Shown here piece by piece: positions 1 to 8,226 of a stretch of 32,650 nucleotides of DNA. The notes below the pieces were generated by a model. It saw only the letters and a program-made list of their open reading frames with translations. It was not told the origin of the DNA and ran no database searches. Location: positions 1 to 32,650 of the forward strand of contig CALQNE010000013.1 in NCBI GenBank assembly GCA_943331855.1, in the 5' to 3' direction. Every line of letters starts with the position of its first letter. Positions within the stretch are counted from its first letter, which is position 1. The DNA comes from Bordetella parapertussis. GTDB taxonomy: Bacteria; Pseudomonadota; Gammaproteobacteria; Burkholderiales; Burkholderiaceae_B. The position numbers and the translations under genes were made by a program.

Positions 1-91
1 CAGCAATATGTAGATCAACGCCGTGCAAGACTTGAATCTTGCCATGCCCTGATTCAAGCTTTTCAACAGAGAGTAGAGGTTGTTGTTTCAT
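1..91 (-). CDS. livF: ABC transporter ATP-binding protein, LivF type (N-terminus only)
   Basis: This is the first part of a gene that leaves the window at base 1. It starts at an ATG (bases 91-89) one base after the TGA of the LivM-LivG fusion. The visible 30 residues begin MKQQPLLSVEKLESGHGK and continue to a beta-strand ending VLHGVDLHI, which matches the N-terminal strand of LivF-type ATPases ahead of the Walker A motif. Walker A itself is outside the window. LivF normally pairs with LivG as the second nucleotide-binding subunit of branched-chain amino acid or organic acid importers at the inner membrane. The start lacks a strong ribosome binding site, so translation is probably coupled to the upstream gene. 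The family call rests on a short stretch plus gene order. Confidence 0.8.
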   Translation of the reverse strand, partial: MKQQPLLSVEKLESGHGKIQVLHGVDLHIA

Positions 92-92
92 A

Positions 93-1901
93 TCAGCCGC
101 CGAGGTAAGCATTGACGACCTCCTTGTGTGCCCTAATTTCGTCGGGGGTGCCTGCCGCTAAAATTTTTCCTAGATTTAACACTGTGACGTCATCGCAGAT
201 TGCAAAGATGAGATCGACATGGTGTTCGACGAGCAAGACACCCGTGCCGCAGGCACTGATGGCTTGTATCAATGCGCCGAGTTTGTTGATTTCATCACTC
301 GATAAGCCAGCAGCAGGCTCATCGAGCATTAAGAAGTCGGGCGCAATCATCAAAGCTCGTGCAATTTCGATAAAACGCAATTCACTATGTTGCAGGCGAT
401 CGGTTCTGACGTGTGCTAACGAACCTAAGCCGACCACGGCCAACAAGGCGAGAGCCCTATCCTTGAGCGCCTTGCGCTCGGATTTCTCTTTCGGCATGGC
501 AAGAAGTGCTTCAAGAAAGCTAGCCTGGCCTTTTGTGGCGCCGCCAATCATGACGTTCTCAAGTACTGAGATTTCACCGACAATGCGTGGGGTTTGGAAC
601 GTTCTAGCAATACCGCGACTTGCGCGCAAGTGCGGCAGGCCTGCCGGCAAAGCTGTTTGCCCAAAAGTCATGGTGCCCTGATTGGGGCTGTAATAGCCAG
701 AGATGACATTGAGGGTGGTGGTTTTGCCGCTGCCGTTTGGTCCAATCAGACCATGGATCTTTCCAGGCTTGACCTCTAACGTGACACCATCGATGGCTCG
801 CACGCTTCCGAACGTCAATACGATATCCTGTAGCGTGAGACTATTATTGCTTGAGCGATTGTGTGGATTCAAAGCAGCGAGCATTTGTGTTTCTGGCGCA
901 ACGGTACGATGCTTGGCAAGTGGTCGGCGATTATTGAAATCAAGCAACACTGCAATCCCGCCCGGCATTGCCAGCACAATGACGAGCAGCAAGAAGGCAT
1001 ATAAAAATGTTGACCATGCTGCCAGTGGTGCTGCAATCTCAGGCAAAATCACCAGAATGATTGTGCCAATCATCGGGCCATAAATCGAACCTCGTCCACC
1101 AATCAGAATCGAGATAAAAAATAGTAGCGATAGTTCAAACGTGAAGGCGTCTGGCGTGACATACGTTTGCAAACCTGCAAATAAACCACCTGAAAAAGCC
1201 GCTAGAGCGCCCGCCAAAATAAAAACGGGAATCAGCAAGCGACTTTTTGAAATGCCACAAGCCTCAGCAGCCACTTCGGCGTCGCGTACCGCGATTAAGC
1301 CGCTGCCAAAACGACTGCGTGCGATATTGGCGGTGAGCCACGTACAGACAGCAGCGAAGGCTAAACACAAGTAGTAAAAGCCTAGATTGTCATCAAAGGG
1401 CGCTGGCATTTCTGGACCAGGTATGCCGATGCCTCCGCCTGTGACGCTTTGCCAGGCGAGCGCAATTTGCGTGACGATCGTTGCGAAACCCAGCGTAGTC
1501 ATTGCAAAATAAAAAGTACGAAGTCGCAAGGCGGGTAAGCCCACGATGACGCCAAAGATTGCACCCATGACCGAGGCAATAGGCAAAGCAAGCCATACTG
1601 ACATAGGATCGAATACTTTTCCGGCCGTCAACACACTTGTTGTATAGGCGCCGATCGTGAGTAAGGCTACATAGCCGATCGCGAGTTGTCCAGCAAAGCC
1701 AACAACAAGGTTTAAGCCAGAGATCAAGACCCAATAGATGGCAGCGCGCGTACCGATCGATACCCAGTAGTCGTTACTGACATAGGGCATGCCGAGGGCG
1801 ACGACGACGGCGGCTAGTAGCCAAAAGAGTTGGGTGCGGGCGGGGTGATGCTGTGCGGTTGCTGGGGCCTGCGTACTGTCGGCGGTTGTCTGAGTGCTCA
1901 T
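93..1901 (-). CDS. LivM-LivG fusion: branched-chain amino acid-type ABC permease plus ATPase
   Basis: A 602-residue protein joining two subunits that are usually separate. Residues ~25-320 are a LivM-type permease with about eight to ten hydrophobic segments and the cytoplasmic coupling region GLIAVRDAEVAAEACGI (201-217). Residues ~352-602 are a LivG-type ATPase: Walker A GPNGSGKT (387-394), Q-loop Q436, Walker B FLMLDEP (523-529) and switch histidine H560. The ABC signature is degenerate: LQHSELRF (503-510) instead of LSGGQ-like. The start ATG overlaps the LivH stop in a TAATG arrangement and livF follows after one base, so the genes are translationally coupled. LivM-LivG fusions are known in proteobacterial Liv clusters. 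The substrate could be an amino acid, a urea-like compound or an aromatic acid and cannot be read from the sequence. Confidence 0.95.
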   Translation of the reverse strand: MSTQTTADSTQAPATAQHHPARTQLFWLLAAVVVALGMPYVSNDYWVSIGTRAAIYWVLISGLNLVVGFAGQLAIGYVALLTIGAYTTSVLTAGKVFDPMSVWLALPIASVMGAIFGVIVGLPALRLRTFYFAMTTLGFATIVTQIALAWQSVTGGGIGIPGPEMPAPFDDNLGFYYLCLAFAAVCTWLTANIARSRFGSGLIAVRDAEVAAEACGISKSRLLIPVFILAGALAAFSGGLFAGLQTYVTPDAFTFELSLLFFISILIGGRGSIYGPMIGTIILVILPEIAAPLAAWSTFLYAFLLLVIVLAMPGGIAVLLDFNNRRPLAKHRTVAPETQMLAALNPHNRSSNNSLTLQDIVLTFGSVRAIDGVTLEVKPGKIHGLIGPNGSGKTTTLNVISGYYSPNQGTMTFGQTALPAGLPHLRASRGIARTFQTPRIVGEISVLENVMIGGATKGQASFLEALLAMPKEKSERKALKDRALALLAVVGLGSLAHVRTDRLQHSELRFIEIARALMIAPDFLMLDEPAAGLSSDEINKLGALIQAISACGTGVLLVEHHVDLIFAICDDVTVLNLGKILAAGTPDEIRAHKEVVNAYLGG

Positions 1902-2758
1902 TACACTCTCCTTGCGACAGCAGAGCCAAACAGACCCTGCGGCGCGGCAAGCAACACAACAATAAACAGCGTGAAGACGGCAACCGAGGCAAAGATGCCG
2001 CCGACTAAAAAATTAGCCGCTTGTTGAAACAGACCTAAAATTAGTCCACCAATCACTGCGCCGCGGTTATTGCCTAAGCCACCCAGGGCGACTGGCACGA
2101 AACCATAAAAGTTCAATAAGGCGCCGTTCGCAAAGAACGCGAGCAATAACTCTCCACCAGAAAATCCAGCGATACCGCCCACAACCGCCGCGAGCATGTA
2201 ACTTGCGACACGTAGATTTCGTTCGGGCAGACCCAGGGCTTGGGCTGCGAAGTTGTCTTCTGCAACCGCGACAAAGGCACGTCCAACTAACGTGCGACGA
2301 TATAAAAATTCAAGACCAATGATAGTGAGCGCGCAGGCGACAACTGGGATCCAAAATTTTTCATCCCAAACGCCTTCTCCCCACCCAACCAGTTTTGGAA
2401 ATGGTCTGGGTTCAGTACCCCATTCAATTGCGGTGACTTGCTGAATCATCAAGGCAAGTGCAAGTGTTGAAAGCACATACAAGTGTTGCTCAAGACTCTT
2501 TAAAACAGGCCTGACGGCAACGAGCTCTGTGATGTAGCCCAGTATGGCGCAGCAGACCAAGGTGGCCAAAAAGCCCACAATGATAGGCAGTCCAAGCTTC
2601 AAGATAAAGTATGAGCCAAACACACCGCCAAGCATCCCAAGCTGTCCTGCGGTGAAGCTCATCACCCGTGACGTTGAGTACATGGTGTTGTAGGTAATGC
2701 CAACGAGCGCGTAAATCGCGCCCGCCGCCAAGCCGGCGGCGAGAATCGATGCAAACAT
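1901..2758 (-). CDS. livH: branched-chain amino acid-type ABC transporter permease, LivH type
   Basis: A 285-residue, strongly hydrophobic inner-membrane protein, normal length for LivH. The N-terminus (MFASILAAGLAAGAIYALV) and the segment with TSRVMSFTAGQLGMLGG are typical of the family. A cytoplasmic coupling loop with GRAFVAVAEDNFAAQALGL lies near residues 175-195 and is followed by the glycine-rich GGLGNNRGAVIGG. It forms the membrane channel with the LivM half of the downstream fusion. An AGGA ribosome binding site lies just upstream of the ATG. The upstream binding-protein gene ends 26 bases before the start, and the stop shares a base with the next ATG, so this is one operon. Confidence 0.95.
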   Translation of the reverse strand: MFASILAAGLAAGAIYALVGITYNTMYSTSRVMSFTAGQLGMLGGVFGSYFILKLGLPIIVGFLATLVCCAILGYITELVAVRPVLKSLEQHLYVLSTLALALMIQQVTAIEWGTEPRPFPKLVGWGEGVWDEKFWIPVVACALTIIGLEFLYRRTLVGRAFVAVAEDNFAAQALGLPERNLRVASYMLAAVVGGIAGFSGGELLLAFFANGALLNFYGFVPVALGGLGNNRGAVIGGLILGLFQQAANFLVGGIFASVAVFTLFIVVLLAAPQGLFGSAVARRV

Positions 2759-2784
2759 GTGTGCTTCCTGAAGGTTCGACTGAC

Positions 2785-3972
2785 TTAGTAACCAGGTGCG
2801 AGTGCGAAGGTGCCGTTTTTCGCAGACCGCGCCTCAGACATGACGATTTCAGATGTTGAGTAGCCGTTGTGTTGGTCGAGAGAGTAGTTATAGGTACCAA
2901 AGTGTCCAGGTAGCCCTTTGATCGAATTCCAGTAAGCGATGATTCCTTCAGGCTTAGTCGATCCGCTTGCCCCAACTGCTTTGGCGATCAAATCAATCGC
3001 ATCTGCCCCGCAGGCGACCCACCAGAGCAAGGTGTCGTCTAGCTTGACCTTGGCTTTAAGTAGGTTAGCAACAAAGGCTTGGGTTGCTGGGGGTAAGTTG
3101 CCCGCTGCATCATAGCTACAACTCTTGTAGCCAACCGCATAGACCTTGGCCCAATTGTCTGGCTTGTCGAGCAGCGGGGCAATTTCGCCTGAAGAGACAG
3201 AAGGATGGCCCACAAAGGACACGTCCCAATTCATCTTTGCGCGTGTATTAAACATGCGCGAGTACATGCCGGTGCTCACGCTCCAGACGACGATGACTTC
3301 AGCCCCGCTGTTTTTGGCACGCAACATATCCGGTGTCAGGTCAGACTGTGTTGAGTCGATATTGGCCTGATAGGTAACTTCCGCACCTTCTTTTTTGAAG
3401 GCTGCGACCGAGGCGTTCACGGCGCTTACGCCATAGCCGGTCGTATCGCCAATTACCGCAATCTTTTTGAGCTTTAAGATGTTCAGGCAGTAGTGTCGTA
3501 CCGCATCATCCCACTGTGTGTTTGAGGGTGAAATGCGAAAGGCATTGGGATATTTTTTTGGATCGATTAGGGTATCGATCACACAAGGATGAATATTGGG
3601 CATTTTGGCTTTAGCCAAAATCGGAGTCACTGCTAATGATTCACCAGAGTTCGTTGGGCCCCAAATGGCGTGTACCTTCGCTTGGCTAATTAATTCTTGT
3701 GTGGCGTTCACCGCTTTGGTCGGGTCACCTTGTGTATCGCGCGTGATAATTTCGATTTTTCTGCCGCCCACACCGCCAGCAGCGTTGATGGCGTTCGTGG
3801 CGAAATGAACGCCGCGATCAAACCCAGCAGCCGGGGCTGAGCTTGGGCCTGTCATGGCGACGAGCCAGCCGATTTTGATATTTTCAGTTTGTGCCAGGGC
3901 GATTCGCGGAAGAGAGGAGGCTAAACCCATCGCGCCAACGCTTGCTACGAAATCTCTACGAGAAATACTCAT
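2785..3972 (-). CDS. periplasmic substrate-binding protein of the Liv-type ABC transporter
   Basis: A 395-residue type I periplasmic binding protein and first gene of the minus-strand transport operon. The N-terminus MSISRRDFVASVGAMG carries a twin-arginine motif (R5-R6, SRRDF), with probable cleavage after ALA27, so export is likely through Tat. The mature protein opens IKIGWLVAMTGPSSAPAAG, the usual first strand and ligand loop of LivJ/amide-binding proteins, followed by GGVGGRKIEIITRDTQGDPTKAVN. An AAGGAAGAG ribosome binding site precedes the ATG. The ligand is unknown; relatives bind amino acids, amides, urea or aromatic acids. It faces a Bug receptor gene across a 216-base divergent intergenic region. 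Confidence 0.95.
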   Translation of the reverse strand: MSISRRDFVASVGAMGLASSLPRIALAQTENIKIGWLVAMTGPSSAPAAGFDRGVHFATNAINAAGGVGGRKIEIITRDTQGDPTKAVNATQELISQAKVHAIWGPTNSGESLAVTPILAKAKMPNIHPCVIDTLIDPKKYPNAFRISPSNTQWDDAVRHYCLNILKLKKIAVIGDTTGYGVSAVNASVAAFKKEGAEVTYQANIDSTQSDLTPDMLRAKNSGAEVIVVWSVSTGMYSRMFNTRAKMNWDVSFVGHPSVSSGEIAPLLDKPDNWAKVYAVGYKSCSYDAAGNLPPATQAFVANLLKAKVKLDDTLLWWVACGADAIDLIAKAVGASGSTKPEGIIAYWNSIKGLPGHFGTYNYSLDQHNGYSTSEIVMSEARSAKNGTFALAPGY

Positions 3973-4188
3973 TTGTCTCTTCCTTTATCGTTTAATTATT
4001 TAGATGAGCGTTCGATTCCCGTCTGTGTGCGGGACTTGTCAAACCAGTATATCCATCGAATCTGTAAAAGACAACACGCGATTTAGTCTATTCTTCTATT
4101 GAATTAGGATATTGGTTCATTACACGCTGAAGCGCTAAACCGGATCACCGTGTGAAAGTTATAAAAACTAAAATTTAGGGTAACCAGA
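3973..4188. promoter_or_regulatory. divergent intergenic region between Liv operon and Bug receptor gene
   Basis: These 216 bases separate two divergently read genes and must hold promoters for both. The stretch is AT-richer than its surroundings, especially near 4085-4120 and 4155-4180. I see AT-rich -10-like stretches such as TATAAA near 4160, but no -35/-10 pair good enough to assign and no clear operator. Confidence 0.4.
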
Positions 4189-5166
4189 ATGCTCAAATAC
4201 AAGTGGTTCGCAGTCTTAGTGTTGGCTTTATCCGGAACGAGTGCTTTTGCGCAGCCTTCTTATCCGTCCAAACCGATTCGTATCATCGTGCCGTTTGTGC
4301 CGGGCGGTCCAACGGACGTGTTGGCACGTGCAGTGGCACCCGAACTCTCGCAGTCGCTCGGGGTACCTGTCATTATTGAAAATAAGGGTGGTGCGGGGGG
4401 CGGTATTGGCATGGAGATGCTAGCCAAGGCTGCGCCGGATGGTTATTCATTGGTTTTAGGCTTGACCGGTACGAACTCGATTAATCCGTATTTGTATAGC
4501 AAGCTGCCCTACGACCCGATCAAGAGCTTTGCGCCAGTCGCGCCGTTGGTGTCGTTTGTGAACGCGTTTATGTGTAATTTGAAATTGCCGGTCACAAATG
4601 TAGCTGAGCTCGTCGCTTACGCGAAGGCCAATCCAAACGCAATCTCTTCGGGCTCTGGGGGTAATGGCACAACCGCCCATCTTTCGCTCGAAGTATTAAA
4701 GTTTATTTCGGGTGCGCCAATCCAACATATTCCGTATAAGGGGACCAGCCCCGCCATGAATGACGTGATTGGTGGCAATCTCTCGTGTATGTTCGATGTG
4801 CTCGCGACCAGCATCCCGCAAATTAAAGCAGGTACGGTTAAAGCGCTCGCGGTGACGGGCGGGAAACGCAGCCGTTATTTACCTGAGGTACCAACAATGA
4901 CTGAGTCTGGGTTGTCTGGCTACGACGAGACAGTCAGTGATCTTTGGTATGGACTGTTTGCACCAGCCGGTACGCCTCAAGTAATCGTAGATCGACTCAA
5001 TGCGGAAGTCGATCAGGCGATGAGTACCTCTGCGGTTAAAGAGCGCATGGCAGCGCAAGGTTTTGAGCGTTTAAAGATGACGCCTGAAGAGTTTGCGGTG
5101 TTCTTGCGTGCCGATCTAGACAAGTGGGGCAAGGTGGTGAAGGCTGCGGGCATTCGGGCTGAATAG
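4189..5166 (+). CDS. Bug/TctC-family periplasmic solute receptor (copy 1)
   Basis: A 325-residue protein with a Sec signal peptide (MLKYKWFAVLVLALSG, cleavage near AFA21). The mature start YPSKPIRIIVPFVPGGPTD is the Bug/TctC signature. Further family marks are VIIENKGGAGGGIG, the KLPYDPIKSF region, HIPYKG and VPTMTESG. Bug proteins close on a small carboxylated ligand through two loops and feed TctAB membrane complexes or act as sensors. No tctA or tctB is present in the window. An AGGG ribosome binding site lies about 8 bases before the ATG. The unrecognised gene at 5189 follows after 22 bases and is probably cotranscribed. The ligand is not predictable. Confidence 0.95.
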   Translation: MLKYKWFAVLVLALSGTSAFAQPSYPSKPIRIIVPFVPGGPTDVLARAVAPELSQSLGVPVIIENKGGAGGGIGMEMLAKAAPDGYSLVLGLTGTNSINPYLYSKLPYDPIKSFAPVAPLVSFVNAFMCNLKLPVTNVAELVAYAKANPNAISSGSGGNGTTAHLSLEVLKFISGAPIQHIPYKGTSPAMNDVIGGNLSCMFDVLATSIPQIKAGTVKALAVTGGKRSRYLPEVPTMTESGLSGYDETVSDLWYGLFAPAGTPQVIVDRLNAEVDQAMSTSAVKERMAAQGFERLKMTPEEFAVFLRADLDKWGKVVKAAGIRAE

Positions 5167-5188
5167 TTAAACAAAAAAGGAATAGACC

Positions 5189-5848
5189 GTGAAGCAAAAT
5201 GAAGGCCTGATGGCATTTTGGGCAAATATCGAGCCAGAGAATTGGCTTGAATATCAGCAGTGGCATAACTGCCAGCATATTCCCGAGCGCGTCGCGATCG
5301 AGGGTTTTCGAATGGGGCGTCGTTGTCGTTCGGCCGCAGACCCTTCACGGTTCATGATGTTTTATGAAACGGTATCGCCTGAAACGTTGCAAAGCCCCGC
5401 GTACTTACATGCCTTGAGCAATCCGACTAACTGGACTAAAAAATCGTTGAGCTGGTTTAGCCATGGCGCACGAAGCGTTTATCGGCGTAGCGCGGTCACC
5501 AATGAAGCCTTCCCGAATGAGGCTCCGCTATTGGTCGTGATTCGCTATGATGCAGATCAAGAATGGGTCGCAGGCACCAGTGCGACAGTCAGACGTGTTC
5601 AGCAATATGTCCTCGATGACTTTGGCTCAAACGTCAAGACAACGGAACAGTCGATTCATGGCGCGAAGCCCACGGCGCGGCGCTGTTTGGCACTGGCCGA
5701 AAGCGAAGACTCCACTATTCTTGAGGCGGCACGAGTGGGACCGATTGATTTGCGCGCACTAGCTGAAGAAATTGGTCTACCGAAGGGGCAAAGCGCTGAC
5801 CTCGAGCTGTATTGGCTCGAGGTTGCGATTAAAAGCCCCAATCCTTAG
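5189..5848 (+). CDS. uncharacterised protein, possible dimeric alpha/beta-barrel fold
   Basis: A 219-residue cytoplasmic protein with no signal peptide or membrane segment. The GTG start is supported by an AAGG site about 8 bases upstream. I cannot assign a named family with confidence. The N-terminal segment (WLEYQQWHNCQHIPERV, then GFRMGRRC, then FMMFYETVSPETLQSPAYL) has the spacing of ferredoxin-like dimeric alpha/beta-barrel proteins, such as EthD or antibiotic-monooxygenase-like folds. The second half (LLVVIRYDADQEW; ELYWLEVAI) may be a second copy of that fold. It follows a Bug receptor gene at 22 bases and ends convergent with the gene at 5845, overlapping it by four bases. A role in metabolising the imported compound is inferred from context only. 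Confidence 0.8.
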   Translation: MKQNEGLMAFWANIEPENWLEYQQWHNCQHIPERVAIEGFRMGRRCRSAADPSRFMMFYETVSPETLQSPAYLHALSNPTNWTKKSLSWFSHGARSVYRRSAVTNEAFPNEAPLLVVIRYDADQEWVAGTSATVRRVQQYVLDDFGSNVKTTEQSIHGAKPTARRCLALAESEDSTILEAARVGPIDLRALAEEIGLPKGQSADLELYWLEVAIKSPNP

Positions 5849-6438
5849 GCGCGTGCGTTTGCAGCAGCGACGGTGTCTTTCCAGTCGGGTACGTCAGGGC
5901 CCGCTGCCGCGATTTCCATTGATACCATGGTGTAGTAACCCACGACGCACACGAGATCAGAGTATTGCTGATCAGTGAGCAGGGATTTAGCGCGTTTAAA
6001 GGCAGCGGCGCTGACGCGTTTTGTGCCAAGCAGTTCGGTGACGAAGTCGTAAATGATATCTTCGTCGGGTTGCAGACCCGCGGGTTTGCCGCCTCGGGGT
6101 AAGGCGTCGACCACCGCGGGCGATACGCCGTCTCTGACGGCCCACTTGCTGTGCAGGCCCCATTCAAACTGAGACTCCATGTGGCGCGCTGTAAGCAAAA
6201 TCGCAAATTCATTCAGGCGTGCTGGCAGTGATGATTCATTGCGAAAATAATTACTGACAGGCGTGACCACCGCGGCAAACTTAGGCGAGCGCAAGGTCAT
6301 CCAGTGATGTTTGGGCAGGTCAGTTAATTGCGCTTGCCAACCTGAGCGATAGAGCTTCATGACCGCTTGTTGTTCAGGCGTCAGATCCTCGGGGGCGATA
6401 GGGGTAAAACGCAGAGGCTCAAGTGGGGTGGTCGACAT
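5845..6438 (-). CDS. carboxymuconolactone decarboxylase-like (AhpD-fold) protein
   Basis: A 197-residue all-helical protein with the family core ARLNEFAILLTARHMESQFE (residues 73-92) followed by H96, then GVSPAVVDAL. The second half carries IYDFVTELL and the VVGYYTMVSMEI helix seen in long CMD-like proteins. The AhpD CxxC redox pair is absent, so a peroxidase role is unlikely. Relatives sit in aromatic and lignin-derived acid catabolic clusters, where substrates are mostly unproven. The stop codon overlaps the convergent 5189-5848 gene by four bases. It is divergent from the amidohydrolase at 6568, with which it may share regulation. Confidence 0.9.
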   Translation of the reverse strand: MSTTPLEPLRFTPIAPEDLTPEQQAVMKLYRSGWQAQLTDLPKHHWMTLRSPKFAAVVTPVSNYFRNESSLPARLNEFAILLTARHMESQFEWGLHSKWAVRDGVSPAVVDALPRGGKPAGLQPDEDIIYDFVTELLGTKRVSAAAFKRAKSLLTDQQYSDLVCVVGYYTMVSMEIAAAGPDVPDWKDTVAAANARA

Positions 6439-6567
6439 GGAAGTTTCCTTTGCAGAGACAGGCTAAGATGTAGAAAATGAAACGGCGCCCGCAACTGGGC
6501 AACCGTTACTAGACATCAATAAAAAGAGAATGGGTTAAATACTAGCCCATAACAACAAGGAGCACAC
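6439..6567. promoter_or_regulatory. divergent intergenic region with two inverted repeats
   Basis: These 129 bases lie between the CMD-like and amidohydrolase genes. Two inverted repeats are visible. The first spans 6481-6507: AACGG and GCCC arms mirrored by GGGC and CCGTT around a 6-base centre. The second spans 6530-6550: ATGGGTTA mirrored by TAGCCCAT with one wobble pair around 5 bases. The second lies just upstream of the AAGGAG ribosome binding site of the amidohydrolase. They could be operators or mRNA hairpins. Confidence 0.45.
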
Positions 6568-7434
6568 ATGGTTATCACCGACGCACAGGTTCATCTTTGG
6601 GAAGCGCATCGCCCAGACCGACCTTGGCTGCCTGAAGATGTTGGGCACACCGTGATTATTGCGGGAGAAGGGGCGAGACCCCACCGTGAAAAACCCTTTG
6701 AAGCTGCTGAAATGACTGAACTCATGGATGCGACTGGCGTGTCGCGTGCGATCATTGTGCCGCCCTCGATGGTGGGTAGTAAAAATTTGACTGCACTTGA
6801 AGCAGTACAAAATTACCCAGGTCGATACGGCATCATGGGCCGCTTTGATCCCGAAGATCCGAACGCACGTAGCTTGCTCGAAACCTGGTTAACGCAACCA
6901 GGCATGCTTGGTATTCGCATGACGTTTCACAAGGCGAAGTGGTCTCGCTGGCTCGCCGATCGTTCACTCGATTGGTTTTGGGCAGGCTGTGAACGCCTTG
7001 GGATTCCGGTGATGGTGCTGATGTCTGAGCAACTCGATGTGCTGGATCGGCTGGCAACTCGGTATCCAGATTTGAAATTGATTTTGGATCATATGGGTCG
7101 CAAAAGCGCATTACGTGACGATGCTTGTTTTGCCGATCTCGACATTATGCTCAAGCTGGCTCGACACAAAAATCTTTCAGTGAAGGTGACGTCTGCGCCT
7201 GGTTATAGTACGCATCCTTATCCATTTAAAAATATTCAGCCCTATCTTCAGCGCATCATTGAAGGCTTTGGCCCCGATCGCTCGATGTGGGGTTCGGATG
7301 TCTCACGCTTGCCGTGCACGTACGCGCAGTGCGTGAGCTTGTTCACCGAAGAGATGCACTTTTTAAAGGGAAAAGATCTAGAGATGGTGATGGGCGGGGC
7401 ATTGGCGAAGGTGCTCAATTGGCCCGCTGCTTAA
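6568..7434 (+). CDS. amidohydrolase-family metal-dependent hydrolase (TIM barrel)
   Basis: A 288-residue cytosolic protein of the amidohydrolase_2 family, which includes 2-pyrone-4,6-dicarboxylate lactonase and ACMS decarboxylase relatives. The first strand reads ITDAQVHLWE (D5, H9), with glutamine where classical members have the first His of HxH, as in many lactonase-type members. Other active-site marks are the strand LILDHMGR (H175), K206 in LSVKVTS, and GPDRSMWGSD (D244), the conserved aspartate near the C-terminus. Length is normal. AAGGAG precedes the ATG. Likely chemistry is hydrolysis of a lactone or cyclic acid, or decarboxylation; the substrate is unknown. It ends three bases from the convergent SDR gene. 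Confidence 0.93.
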   Translation: MVITDAQVHLWEAHRPDRPWLPEDVGHTVIIAGEGARPHREKPFEAAEMTELMDATGVSRAIIVPPSMVGSKNLTALEAVQNYPGRYGIMGRFDPEDPNARSLLETWLTQPGMLGIRMTFHKAKWSRWLADRSLDWFWAGCERLGIPVMVLMSEQLDVLDRLATRYPDLKLILDHMGRKSALRDDACFADLDIMLKLARHKNLSVKVTSAPGYSTHPYPFKNIQPYLQRIIEGFGPDRSMWGSDVSRLPCTYAQCVSLFTEEMHFLKGKDLEMVMGGALAKVLNWPAA

Positions 7435-7437
7435 GCG

Positions 7438-8226
7438 CTACAACCAAGTCTTCGCCCGCGAAGACACACCACCGTCAATCGTAATAATTGTGCCGGTGGT
7501 GTAGCCCGACAAGTCGGAGGCCAAAAACGCAACCGCATTTGCGATCTCTTCGACTTTGCCGGTGCGGCCAAAAGGCATCGCGGCAACAAGTTGTTTCCAT
7601 TTTTCAGCGTCGCCTAGTGTTAGCTCGGCACGTTTGCGTAAAAAGTTATACAGACGCTCGGTCAACACAGGACCAGGATTTAAACCGACGACGCGAATGT
7701 TATGTTCAGGGCTGACAGAGCCTAGTGAGCGCGTGAGCGCCATCAGCGCCGCACAGCCCGAAGTGCCTGCCAAATAGGTCGCGGTTAAATTTTCGCCTGC
7801 GTGGCCGATCACATTCACGATGACGCCAGGCAGCTTAAGGGGCTTCCAGACTTGAAAGGCTAAACGGGTCATGTTGATATAGCCAAAGACTTTCAGATCC
7901 CAACCATCGCGCCAACTTTGATCGTCGAAATCTTCGATCGAACCAAGCGGCACGGCACCGGCGTTATTGACCAAAATATCAGTTGTGGCGAGGCGCTCTC
8001 TGAGTAGCTCGACGTTAGCGGGTTTGGTGAGGTCGAGCGCAGTAAAAGACACCTCGACGTTAGACACCTTTTTGATCTCGCCAACGGCTGCTTCTAAATC
8101 ACTTGCAGAGCGTGAAACGAGATGAACCGCACAGCCCTCAAGTGCGAGTGCTTTGGCCGCGCCAAAGCCCAAACCTTTTGAACCACCCGTGATCAAGGCA
8201 CGCTTGCCTGCGAGGTGAAGATCCAT
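7438..8226 (-). CDS. atypical short-chain dehydrogenase/reductase family protein
   Basis: A 262-residue SDR. The ATG at 8226 is chosen because a consensus AGGAGG lies four bases upstream and the protein then starts MDLHLAGKRALITGG; a longer frame upstream has no such support. The nucleotide-binding loop TGGSKGLG (13-20) and NNAG (87-90) are intact. The catalytic region is unusual: the serine strand reads IVNVIGHAG, and Y151 is followed by LAGTSGCAAL, so neither the Ser nor the YxxxK lysine is in its usual place. The C-terminal TGTIITIDGG is normal. A subgroup with this arrangement seems to exist in Burkholderiales, but its reaction is not known to me. It ends three bases from the convergent amidohydrolase stop. 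Confidence 0.9.
   Translation of the reverse strand: MDLHLAGKRALITGGSKGLGFGAAKALALEGCAVHLVSRSASDLEAAVGEIKKVSNVEVSFTALDLTKPANVELLRERLATTDILVNNAGAVPLGSIEDFDDQSWRDGWDLKVFGYINMTRLAFQVWKPLKLPGVIVNVIGHAGENLTATYLAGTSGCAALMALTRSLGSVSPEHNIRVVGLNPGPVLTERLYNFLRKRAELTLGDAEKWKQLVAAMPFGRTGKVEEIANAVAFLASDLSGYTTGTIITIDGGVSSRAKTWL

Noticed and set aside
112..1374. Plus-strand reading frames opposite the LivM-LivG gene
   Set aside because: Their sequences are shadows of the minus-strand protein, lack family motifs and have no ribosome binding sites.
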